64,000 bases of DNA. It comes from Nitzschia sp. DOCU1. Lineage: Eukaryota; Bacillariophyta; Bacillariophyceae; Bacillariales; Bacillariaceae. How positions within the stretch are numbered: position 1 is the first letter of the stretch; every line of letters starts with the position of its first letter. The notes below the pieces were generated by a model. That model was not told the DNA's origin. It made no database searches and saw only the letters and a program-made list of their open reading frames with translations. The stretch spans positions 1,178,001-1,242,000 of the forward strand of contig OX595985.1 of NCBI GenBank assembly GCA_951394045.1, written 5' to 3'. A program made the position numbers and the translations under genes. Positions 18,235 to 27,201 of this stretch are shown here, piece after piece.

Positions 18235-20957
18235 TTAATCATTGCCGTCGCAATTGTCTTCATCGTCCTCCTCTGTCATGGACGCCAACAAGGAGGCCTC
18301 GGCAGGCATCGTGTTTCCATCTGACACGGTGCTTATTCGAAAGGATGGAGCAGTGGGACGCCGTGAATCAGCACTGCTGAGAAGACTGGAGCTGGTAGAA
18401 GTCATGGAATCATCGGCACTATCCATCGAAAGGCCACTGATTCTTACACGCTGCGTCTCATGGGACGTGGTGCTGGACCACATCACTGCCTGTTGATCTG
18501 CAAACGACACACGCTTTATTGTTGATGGTGTGCTGCTACAGTTCTTCGAGCTCTTAAGGCTAGACTTTTCTTGTCCAGAAGATCCCTGCTTCCTGCTGAT
18601 CGACCTCCGGACTTGATCTTGTTTGGTGACAAAAAGGGGGAGAATTGCGGCCAGCGATATTACAAATACAAGGACTGACCGCACGACCAGATGAGCTGCT
18701 GGTTCTTCAGAAAGTAGAAATAGGATTGGCCCCCCAATTAGAATCCCTTCCAACATGATAAGATTTGTTACTGTGTGATGAATTGTCTCGTTCCACCTTG
18801 CTGGTAGATCACGAGCCTTCCAGCTCATGTAGTTCGACACCACGAGAGCCAAACAGTTGATACACACCAGTAGGAAGATGTAAAACGTCTGGTTCTTGCT
18901 TCTTGAATCAGATTGACAAGATCCGTAGCTTGATACGACTTGACCAAAGAAGTTTGTCTCAAGAGGCACTCGAGTGTACTTCAGGGGATCCTTGATGGTA
19001 AAGATTAACAAAACTGTGAAGTTGAGTGACCAAAGAATCAAGAACGGCCACGCGACATCAAATGCTCGGATTTCAAGACGTCGGAACGCTTGCGAATTAC
19101 GGATGATCTCTCTGATCCGATAGGTTTTCGCAAAGAATGCGGCAAACGTTGTCGTGAAGCCAAAGCAGAGAAGCCATACCGAAAACATACATCCCAAGTC
19201 CAGCACATTTTGTGGCATCGGTTCTTGGAACGAAGAGGTGATGATTGATGCTGACATGAAAAACACGCCAACGCACAGCGCTCCAAGAAAAAGTGGTTGA
19301 CTGGATCGCACCACATTTGTATCTCGATACTTGAAAGTCCAGGCCGCACAGCCGATGGCCAGGTACATTCCCAGCATTCCAAGAGCAACGCAGAACCACC
19401 AAACACCCGATTCAACAAGATTGAGATCTTCCTGGGATTCCGGTGACGCCGGAGGTGGCGTAGTGGTTCCATCGGAAAAGATAAAGTCTTCGACGTGTAC
19501 TACATTCTTCCGTCCAACGTCAATGATGGAGGAGGTATGCGTGGAGATGTGAGCAATAGTTGTGTCTGGATTGGGCTGGCTAACCAGGATGTTGGCGATG
19601 CTGTATTTCACATAATCAATCTCGCGGGTCCCAGTGGCAGAGCTAAAGGTCACACACCCTGTCGCCCCTTCAAAGTCCACCTTCTTGAGTGTATCATAGA
19701 GTTCAGGCCCAGTGAAAAAGTCGGACCCGGCTTCACATGCTGCTATTGAAAGTGCCATTGCAGCATCGTACGAAAGCAGAGGAAATATGGACGCCTCAGG
19801 GTTGACATAGATTGAGCCGTCGGGAAACTGGAGATCTTGCTCAAAGTGTTTCGAAATGTAGTACTGGTGGAGATCATCTTGTACTACTAAATCATCCAGC
19901 ATTTCCTGAAGGATGGCATCTTGAGCTTTCGGGGATTCGAGGAAAACAAGACCGGTTTGATTAAGCGCGTTGTAAAGCAACAAACCGTCAGGATCGGAGA
20001 TATCAATGTCGTCTGTCAATAGGTCTGAAACGACATCTGCAAAAAGTCATGTGTAGCCGGGCGCTCCAATCAAGCCAGCATTATGAAGCTCTCGAAGAGC
20101 CCGTGTTGTCCCTGTTAATACTCCGAAGAAGTAGCGTAGATTGGAGTCCATCAGATACTTAATGGCACTCTGTAGGCTTTGGCTGTCGTAGCTTCATCAT
20201 CGTAGGACGCCATCACAATGTTGAGTCCTTGTTCTTGTGCCGATTGTGCAATGTTGGCTACAAACTCAACACCGTAAGAGTCATTATCGAAAAAATCGCC
20301 AAATGTAGTCGCGCCGACGCTTTTCATGTATGTGACCAGGGCCAGGGCGTCCCCTCTGTTGTCGGGGACTGTACGAGCAAAATATGGATACCGATCTTTG
20401 TTGTCTAGGTCCCTAGACGTCGAAGCCGGGCTGATTTGGGGGATCCCTTGGATGCTGCTTATGTTTCCAGATACTCCGGGCCTTGTTCGTCCGGACGCCT
20501 CAATGACTCCAGCCAGATTTGCAACTATTGACGACACATCCGAACGAGCACTTCCGACCAACCCCATGGGGACGGTGCCGGTGGAGGCGGCTTCCAGAAG
20601 CTGGGACGTGGCCGACATGACACTGAATTGAGTATCTCGTAGGTCCATTGTCATGTAGAGATCGCAGCCAGCCAGGCGTTTGGACAATTGGGGAACCAGC
20701 CGCGACTCTCTGCAATTAAAGTCGAGTATGGCGAGAAACGCCGCAGCCTCGACTCCCAGCCACACGGAAAGCCCCCACGAACAGCGCCCTGATTCACAAG
20801 GGTATGATATTGGTAGAAGGCCAACTATATGGCCTAATCTCGTAGATTGGTTGGAAGTTTCATTGACAAAGCGAACAATAGGAGATCCTTCCCGGCGTTG
20901 CAGATCGCGATCATGTTGGCTTCGCAGCTCGTCAAAAAAGGAAAGAGATTGAGCCAT
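18235..20957 (-). pseudogene. Class C (GABA-B-like) GPCR, frameshifted and with an in-frame stop
   Basis: The 5' part (from ATG 20957) encodes a periplasmic-binding/ANF-receptor ectodomain: GLSVWLGVEAAAFLAILDFN, YPYFARTVPDNRGDALALV, FGDFFDNDSYGVEFV. The 3' part encodes the rest of the ectodomain and seven transmembrane segments (GVWWFCVALGMLGMYLAIG to VFVISLAAILPLF), with AKTYRI after TM3 as in class C receptors, and a Ser-rich tail. Between them the sequence still reads as homologous protein (IKYLMDSNLRYFFGVLTG). It needs a one-base frame change at ~20169-20171 and passes TGA at 20047-20049, where relatives have Trp. Both halves are otherwise open. The N-terminus also lacks an evident signal peptide. 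It is either a recent pseudogene or an assembly error. Intact relatives would be ligand-gated G-protein receptors at the plasma membrane. Confidence 0.8.
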
Positions 20958-20972
20958 GCTTCCTCCAATCAC

Positions 20973-21509
20973 AAAGTTTCTTTTTCAGGGGACGATGAGC
21001 ATAGACTTAGCGTCTGAAACCTCGCTGCATGGTGGTGGTGGTGCCCCTGGAAAAGTGAATTCTAAGCAAAAGTGCTAATGAGAGTTCGATTCTTCTTCTC
21101 CGCTGATGACCCCATCATCCTCGCATCACTAAAACATGCACGGAACTGATGGTCCCTTTTATATATTAAATTCCGAACAATGTCAATACTGCTCAGGAGG
21201 TGATGGCAATAGTAAGAGCAGCAGCATTGCGTGGATGGGGGCCATGCCGGCGCTCGTTTCTCCCATCAAGGGCATATATAACTCCTTTTAAAGCAACTAA
21301 GCCTCGAAGTATCGACTTCGGTCGAGGCTCGGCAACGCTCCCCCTGACCCTCTCTCCAGGTAATTTCGGGGCACCCCGTTTCCTTGCTACTACCGACTGA
21401 TGCGATAGGTGGATGCTGGGTGCGCAATAAAAGACAGCATATTTCATCGCCATTGCTGTATGTAGCGCTCCTTTGACTTTTGCCTTTGTAGTCTTCGTTG
21501 AACGTAGAA
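20973..21509. promoter_or_regulatory. Divergent intergenic before the GPALPP gene
   Basis: TTTTATATATTAAA at 21158-21171 is AT-rich and TATA-like. No gene is supported here. Confidence 0.4.
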
Positions 21510-23216
21510 ATGGCACGGCGTCGGAGAGAGTCAAATAACGACGATGACGACGCGTCGTCGTTTTCGGAGGATGGAAAGAGATCGAGCGAGAGTGAAAGTG
21601 ACGACGATGATTCACGGGAACGCCGACGGCAGCGAAAAGACAAGGACAAGAAACCTAAAAAACACAGCAAAGGCAAAAAGCCCAAGAAGAAGCATCGCAA
21701 AAAGGAATCCAAACGGAGTCGACGCGAGGAAGACGCCTCCAGCAGTGACGATAGTGAAGACTCTAGATCTCGACACAAGCGGAAGAAGAAGGAAAAGAAG
21801 CGACGAAAGCGCCAGCGACGAGAAACGGAGGACGATAGTGATGGCAAAGGCGCCCCAAGTAACAACGAGTCAAATTCCCGCAGTCATATTTTAACGCAAG
21901 CTCTCTGTGATTTGTTCACAGCTCGGCCTCTCTTCGCGCAAGAGCTTCCTATTTTGTTGATACGACTGGCAGGAGGATCAACATTTGACTTGCGGCAAAT
22001 GAATGACTATGTGGCATCGACCGGTTTGGAGGGAGTGCTCGAATGCCTACAAGAATTCGGGGTACAAAAGAACAATAATGGAGAGTGGCTTTTCCAGGCA
22101 CTTCCGGGGCGACGGGATGAACGAGTGCTATTGCGTGTGATTCGAGATTTATTGGATGACGTTGGCGTTACCATGCAAGCAGTGGTGGCTCAGGAATCCA
22201 AGCTGGAAGCAGCCAAGAATACACCGACAGACCCCATTGCTTCCAAAGACACGTCAGGCGATGTCCCAGATCTTGAAGTTGATCGGGTAAAAGACTTGAC
22301 CAGCAACGTCGTTTTGAAGTATCAAAGCCAAGATGCCGAACTAGGATATCAGTTGGTGGAGTTGTGCCAGAAGATCGCCCAGGGCGAAAGCATTTCCATT
22401 GATGGTCTGCCGGATGAGACTCTAAAGACATCATTGGAGGAAATTTTTGTAGCGTGTGGCTTGGTAAAGTCAGAAATGGCCGATGAAGATGACTCGTCGG
22501 GCGACGATGATGACGAGGACGAAGAGCCAACAATGGGGTATGGTTTACCAGACGGAGCAAGCGACGCCATCCAGATTCGATTGGCAGCTGTGATGGAGGC
22601 ATGTCGCAATCCAAAACGCCGCGTTCTGGGACCAATGCGGCCGACGAAACAAGAAGCTACTGCCACTTACGATAGCGACGACGACGAGGGGCCCGCGTTG
22701 CCAGGACAGGAACGTCGTCCTCGTGGCCCCGCCTTGCCTGGTCATATTTTGAAAGCGCAGGCCGAACATCGCGAGCTGGAGCTCAAGGCAACCGCGGCAG
22801 GAATTCCGATTCCTACTCAAACAGGCGGCCGAGAAGAGTGGATGGTGGTCCCCGGAAAGTTCGACTTTCTAAGCAATATCAAGTCGGGGCAGCCGATGAA
22901 GAGCCGTGGCTTTAACAACAAGAAGACTCGAGGTGGAGACGACGATACCCCGGTGCCTATACATCCAGCTATCCAAGCTGAGATGGATGCTATAATGCAA
23001 GCTCACAAGGATGCTCGCGGGCCTTCGTTGTTTGATCAGCATCGCCTCAAGAAGCAACAAGAAAAGAAGGCGGAAGCCGGACAAAAGAAGGAGTGGAAAT
23101 GGAGTCGGGAAAATGATCTTGACGAAGGGCGAAGAGTTGACAAGGATGCTTTGCATATGGTTCTTGGCGGCGCTGCCGATAATCTCAAGACCAAATTCCA
23201 CGGTGGTTTCAAATAG
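21510..23216 (+). CDS. GPALPP-motif (DUF3752) nuclear protein
   Basis: This gene encodes 568 residues from ATG 21510 (MARRRRESNNDDDD). Residues 1-120 alternate Asp/Ser/Glu and Lys/Arg tracts (KKPKKHSKGKKPKKKHRKK), giving strong nuclear-localisation and splicing-factor-like character. A folded middle follows (LTQALCDLFTARPLFAQELP, GGSTFDLRQMNDYVASTGLE). Acidic tracts come near 330-345. Two GPALPG motifs lie at ~394-412, then REEWMVVPGKFDF (~441) and a Lys-rich C-terminus (KDARGPSLFDQHR, then DALHMVLGGAADNLKTKF). GPALP motifs followed by EEWM and an SLxxxH block define the DUF3752 family, of uncertain function and probably RNA-processing associated. It is intronless. Confidence 0.85.
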   Translation: MARRRRESNNDDDDASSFSEDGKRSSESESDDDDSRERRRQRKDKDKKPKKHSKGKKPKKKHRKKESKRSRREEDASSSDDSEDSRSRHKRKKKEKKRRKRQRRETEDDSDGKGAPSNNESNSRSHILTQALCDLFTARPLFAQELPILLIRLAGGSTFDLRQMNDYVASTGLEGVLECLQEFGVQKNNNGEWLFQALPGRRDERVLLRVIRDLLDDVGVTMQAVVAQESKLEAAKNTPTDPIASKDTSGDVPDLEVDRVKDLTSNVVLKYQSQDAELGYQLVELCQKIAQGESISIDGLPDETLKTSLEEIFVACGLVKSEMADEDDSSGDDDDEDEEPTMGYGLPDGASDAIQIRLAAVMEACRNPKRRVLGPMRPTKQEATATYDSDDDEGPALPGQERRPRGPALPGHILKAQAEHRELELKATAAGIPIPTQTGGREEWMVVPGKFDFLSNIKSGQPMKSRGFNNKKTRGGDDDTPVPIHPAIQAEMDAIMQAHKDARGPSLFDQHRLKKQQEKKAEAGQKKEWKWSRENDLDEGRRVDKDALHMVLGGAADNLKTKFHGGFK

Positions 23217-23338
23217 TGGCATTTGTCGCATTGTCGAGTGCCATTTTCCTGATGGTATAGTGCTACAGGAGAATCACGTGTCTTGCTTCAGATGCAAGAA
23301 AGCTCCGCGATGCTTGGGCTGAAGCACTTGTACTTTTA

Positions 23339-24409
23339 TTAGTTAACTTTGTAAAACGACTTTGCCGTGCCGCAAAATATGGCATCTCGGTCCTCGTCTG
23401 AATATTCGTTTAAAAAGTCGTTCAGAAGAGTTACTAGTTGAACAGGATCAGGTCCCACATCAGAGAGGCCGTCCGAATCGGATAGAGCCGCATTCTTCCA
23501 GAAGTTGGTGGCCACCATACATCGTTTCGGGCCAAACAAAGCGACTGTCTCCGTTACAAGTTGCTTCATGAGAGCTATTCTAGCAGGCGTTCGGATCCAA
23601 CCCGGCACGCTATATCCAAGCATGGAAATCTTGACGAAAACATTCGGCAAGGCTGCCATAGTTGTCATGCCCACTTGCCAGTCGTTGAGTTCCTTTTCAT
23701 CGGGCACGGTAGCCTTTAGATCACTGTCTGGACCAAGTAACGTCCGTGGTTTGCCCAAATGGTCAATGACGACAGGGATGTTGGGAAACTTTTTGAATAG
23801 TTCGGCGGCCGCTGGAAGTTGTACTGGAGCACATTGTAAATCAAAGCACAATCCATACTTTTCCAACAGAGCAAATCCTCGTTCGAATTCGGGCACGACA
23901 GAACCATCATATCCACCGTCACTCCCTCGTAAATAATCGATTCCATCATGCCGTGACGTGGCCACATGTGTCGCCGTTTTGCCACCTTGGAATTTGCCCA
24001 CGCAATCCAGGATCCATCGAATCCCCTTGAATTTCTCCGGGGATACACGACGGAGTTGGATGAGTTGCTGCTCCAAAGTGGGTTGTGTCAAATCTGCCGA
24101 CGCCACAATCGCTTGCACCGTGCACTTGGTGCCGCCGCCACTGGCATCATTAGACATACTTTCGACCCATGCTGTTTCGGCAACTCCATCGTCAGGCATG
24201 CACTCCATGTGCGTGCTCCCCACCAAAGTGACACCGGCAGCTTTGAGAGGCTCCACTATGTCGCGATGGTAGTCGGCGGGCAAATAGACTTCATCGGGTA
24301 CCAGGCTTCCCAGAAAGGCTTGAAACGACGTTCCGTTCGCTTTGATATCCAAAAAGTGGTGGTGGGCATCAAAGAAGCGCTTCGGTAGTTGGGGAGGAGA
24401 AGTTGTCAT
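23339..24409 (-). CDS. Amidohydrolase, COG3618/LigI-like TIM-barrel hydrolase
   Basis: This gene encodes 356 residues from ATG 24409 (MTTSPPQLPKRFFDAHHHFL). The first-strand metal motif is DAHHHF. Further barrel features are THMECMPDDGVAETAWV, FKGIRWILDC, CFDLQCAPVQLPAAAELF, VVIDHLGKPRT (His/Asp region), NVFVKISMLGY, and a final MVATNFWKNAALSD with IFCGTAKSFYKV. The order matches the amidohydrolase_2 family that includes 2-pyrone-4,6-dicarboxylate lactonase and fucono-lactonase-like enzymes, which hydrolyse lactones or related bonds. The substrate is unknown. The ORF is open upstream to 24715, but the HxH motif sits 14 residues from this ATG, as usual in the family. The upstream region is shared with the CoaE gene. 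Confidence 0.85.
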   Translation of the reverse strand: MTTSPPQLPKRFFDAHHHFLDIKANGTSFQAFLGSLVPDEVYLPADYHRDIVEPLKAAGVTLVGSTHMECMPDDGVAETAWVESMSNDASGGGTKCTVQAIVASADLTQPTLEQQLIQLRRVSPEKFKGIRWILDCVGKFQGGKTATHVATSRHDGIDYLRGSDGGYDGSVVPEFERGFALLEKYGLCFDLQCAPVQLPAAAELFKKFPNIPVVIDHLGKPRTLLGPDSDLKATVPDEKELNDWQVGMTTMAALPNVFVKISMLGYSVPGWIRTPARIALMKQLVTETVALFGPKRCMVATNFWKNAALSDSDGLSDVGPDPVQLVTLLNDFLNEYSDEDRDAIFCGTAKSFYKVN

Positions 24410-24852
24410 AGTGTCGAGGTAGCTGTTGTCGTCGTCGTTATGACATACACTCTGTTTGACTGTTGTCGGAAGCAAGAAATGAATGAATCCATCGAAGTGC
24501 CAAGAAAAAGCGACGTTGGCTGTATCTTTTTTGCTGACGCAATCCCACGTGGAGTCGGATCTGACCTCGGACGTACTCGGGCAATCGCGAATACTTCGAC
24601 CAACTTCGACTGGAATGAATAATGACCCGAAGAAGACTGAGATGAGATCCATCCAACGCGGCTTTTGCGTAGTACATACATAGCAGAAGCCGAATTGGAC
24701 GCACAGGTTCATCAAAGGAGATTGCCCATCTGGACCATGCTCCTGTTACCCAAGAGCACTTGCCTTTGAACGAAAAGTTCATTGCCCATAGCCCAGGACC
24801 TTACTACTTTTCTTCGTTGCATCGGGAAGGACACGGCTTGCCCTACTCACAA
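24410..24852. promoter_or_regulatory. Divergent promoter region with a CCACGTGG element
   Basis: This lies between the amidohydrolase (-) and the dephospho-CoA kinase (+). It contains GTATCTTTTTTGCTGACGCAATCCCACGTGGAG (24522-24554), recurring almost exactly at 26791-26820 upstream of TAF1. CCACGTGG is a G-box-type palindrome bound by bHLH/bZIP factors in other eukaryotes. Confidence 0.5.
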
Positions 24853-26217
24853 ATGTTGACTCGTCCGTTTACTCGACTGGTAATCGCCTTTGGACAGCGG
24901 CGAGTGACGCAGCGTCAGCTTATCGAAGAAGTCGTACTGGGGATGTGGATTTTGATGCCATTTGGTTTTCTCGTCGGCCTTCTTACATCGAGAATTTGCA
25001 CCAAGATTCGTTTCAATTTCATCCGAAGTGACGTGTGGACCACCATTGTGGTGTTTTTGATCGGCGAGGTCTTGATGAAGTGGTTGCTTCCGTCCCTTTC
25101 GTGCTTACCTCTGGCAGACGGAGAAGACGGGGGCTACTATTACAGCTGGAGCTGGCTTTTGCAGGTGTACGGAATGAACTGCCCAAAAGATTTTGCTTCG
25201 AGCGCCAGCCTTCTCAGTCCAGACGCAACCGCAATTCTATTTTCACTGCGACTGGTCTTTTTATGCCTGGGAGTGCATATTGGAGAAAGTATCCGTTTTG
25301 TTGCCCTGACGGGAGGAATCGCTACGGGCAAGTCTACCGTCAGTCAACTCTTTGTGGAGTACAATGATTCGATTGACCACAGTGCCAGTCAAACCAGTGG
25401 AAGCAACAAACGCAAATCGAAAAAGGGAGCTTCGAATGAGGAAGCCAACAACCAGAGTGACCAGGCGGGCGATGACTATAAGGACGGAACTGTGACCCTA
25501 ATTTGCGCTGATAAGATTGCCCATCAGATTCTGCTTCCGCCAGCTGTTCTCGCTCACGAGGAGGAGGCGGACGACAATGGAGCTGACGACGACGACGATG
25601 ATTCTACCAACGAGTACCTTGTCCATCCCAATGACTCTGTGTATCCACATATTTTATTGGCACTAAAAGGAGAAGACATTCTTGCGCCAGATGGTACAAT
25701 TGATCGACTCAAACTGGGCTCCATCATTTTCAAAGATGTTCAGAAACGAAGGCGGTTGAATCGCATCACGCACCCAAAGATCCTGATGATATTGATGCGG
25801 CGACTATTGCGTGGCGTCTTTTTTGGAAGCAACGACCTGACGATTGCGGACATTCCTTTGCTCTTTGAATCCGGGAAACTCTCTTGGATTTTCGCGGTCA
25901 CTATTTGCGTGACGGTGGTGGATCCATCGATTCAGCTCGAGCGCCTACGGAAACGCAATCCCGAGCTATCCAAGGACGAATGCCAGGCTCGCATCGATTG
26001 TCAGCTACCCCTTGCGAAGAAGCAAAAGATGGCCGATATTGTCATTGACAATAGCGGTAGTCTGGAGGACCTGAGTGACCAAGTGGAGAATTTCCGGCGA
26101 GATCTCATGGGACGATTGTATGGTATCGGTATCTCCCTGCTGCAGATGTTAATGGTGATTGGTGGATCGACTTCCATCGCCGTGTCGTCCCAGTTTTATT
26201 CGCACTGGCAGCAATGA
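24853..26217 (+). CDS. Dephospho-CoA kinase with N- and C-terminal membrane segments
   Basis: This gene encodes 454 residues from the first in-frame ATG (24853). Hydrophobic segments lie at ~30-48 (LGMWILMPFGFLVGLLTS), ~60-85 (TTIVVFLIGEVLMKWLLPSL) and ~130-148 (ILFSLRLVFLCLGVHIG). The CoaE kinase domain follows: P-loop VALTGGIATGKST (~150-162), CADKIAH, KLGSIIF with RLNRITHPKI, DIPLLFESG, and R-R-N-P with Q-P-KKQKMADIVIDN. Two acidic/Ser-rich insertions expand the domain. A C-terminal hydrophobic stretch (GIGISLLQMLMVIGGSTSIAV) could anchor it again. CoaE phosphorylates the ribose 3'-OH of dephospho-CoA, the last step of CoA synthesis. Membrane attachment suggests activity on an organelle or ER surface. 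Confidence 0.9.
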   Translation: MLTRPFTRLVIAFGQRRVTQRQLIEEVVLGMWILMPFGFLVGLLTSRICTKIRFNFIRSDVWTTIVVFLIGEVLMKWLLPSLSCLPLADGEDGGYYYSWSWLLQVYGMNCPKDFASSASLLSPDATAILFSLRLVFLCLGVHIGESIRFVALTGGIATGKSTVSQLFVEYNDSIDHSASQTSGSNKRKSKKGASNEEANNQSDQAGDDYKDGTVTLICADKIAHQILLPPAVLAHEEEADDNGADDDDDDSTNEYLVHPNDSVYPHILLALKGEDILAPDGTIDRLKLGSIIFKDVQKRRRLNRITHPKILMILMRRLLRGVFFGSNDLTIADIPLLFESGKLSWIFAVTICVTVVDPSIQLERLRKRNPELSKDECQARIDCQLPLAKKQKMADIVIDNSGSLEDLSDQVENFRRDLMGRLYGIGISLLQMLMVIGGSTSIAVSSQFYSHWQQ

Positions 26218-27201
26218 AGTCGTTACAATTCTAGGCGGAAGTCCAGAGTGACTTGCCATCCGTATGCATCCCGCTATGCTTGGGGATGGTCCTGAGTATC
26301 ATCTTTCACGTCTTATTTTGCTGATGTTATGAGTTTCGCATGTGGTATCGAGGTCATTGTAGCAGTGAAAACCAGAGGCACCTGAAAATGCTCGCGACCC
26401 ATATTCCTCATTTCGCATTTTCGCCTTACTCAATAATAGTAGTAAAGCGTTAACTTTTCTCAGTAGTAGAGTTCTTGGTAGCACCCCCACGTGGTATTAG
26501 GGCACCGTGGTGATAGGATAACTTCAACCCCAGAAAGTCGACAGGAACTCGGTGGAATATTCTTGCTTTTGACGCGAGGGTTGTGATTAGGATTGTCAAC
26601 GACGAATATTCTTCTGCTGTCTCCGAAAGAACATCTCGCTTTCCAGTGGTAGGACTAACTGAACTAGCTAGATCAGCTACTCTTGCAAATGCAGATAGAA
26701 GGCTGGAATACTTGGTCGTCTGCTAGTAGGACCTAGAGTAAAAAATTCAGCTACCAGATATCCGGAATAGACAAAAGGCAGAGACCCGTCGTATCTTTTG
26801 CAGACGCAATCCACGTGGAGTGAGTCGGCCTGCGTGCCCGACGAACGTCATCATCATGTATCAGTATTCACGTATGTCAATGTCATACCTACGGTCGGTA
26901 TCATCTCCGTCGTCTGCGTTTTCACCGCACGTCTCCGCATCATTCCAAGCTCTCCACCACGATGATGACAGCTAATTACTGCTCTGCCCGAAACCCGTCT
27001 CATACTTCGGTAACCCGACCGGATTGCAAGTGGGCAGTTGCAATCTGTGGGTTTGAAGTACAGTGCCTAGCTAGGTCTACTAGGGTTGAAGTCATTGCCG
27101 TCGAACGAGAGGTTGCCACCGTTTAGTTTGTCGTTCATTTCCCTTATAGTCTGGATTTCGGTTGGAGCGTTGCTGTACTCTGCTGTCTACCACGCCGAGA
27201 A
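26218..27201. promoter_or_regulatory. Intergenic, TAF1 upstream region
   Basis: This is 984 bp without a gene. It holds CTAGCTAG at 26664 and 27067, and the ~35-bp element with CCACGTGG at 26791-26825 that also occurs at 24522. Nothing else is evident. Confidence 0.5.
26791..26825. repeat. Second copy of the CCACGTGG-containing element
   Basis: GTATCTTTTGCAGACGCAAT then CCACGTGGAGTGAGTCGG aligns with 24522-24557 apart from small gaps. It sits ~380-410 bp before the TAF1 ATG. Confidence 0.65.

Noticed and set aside
20043..20171. Intron joining the two halves of the class C GPCR gene
   Set aside because: The GT...TTTGCAG pair would leave the reading frame wrong, and the supposed intron still encodes homologous protein.
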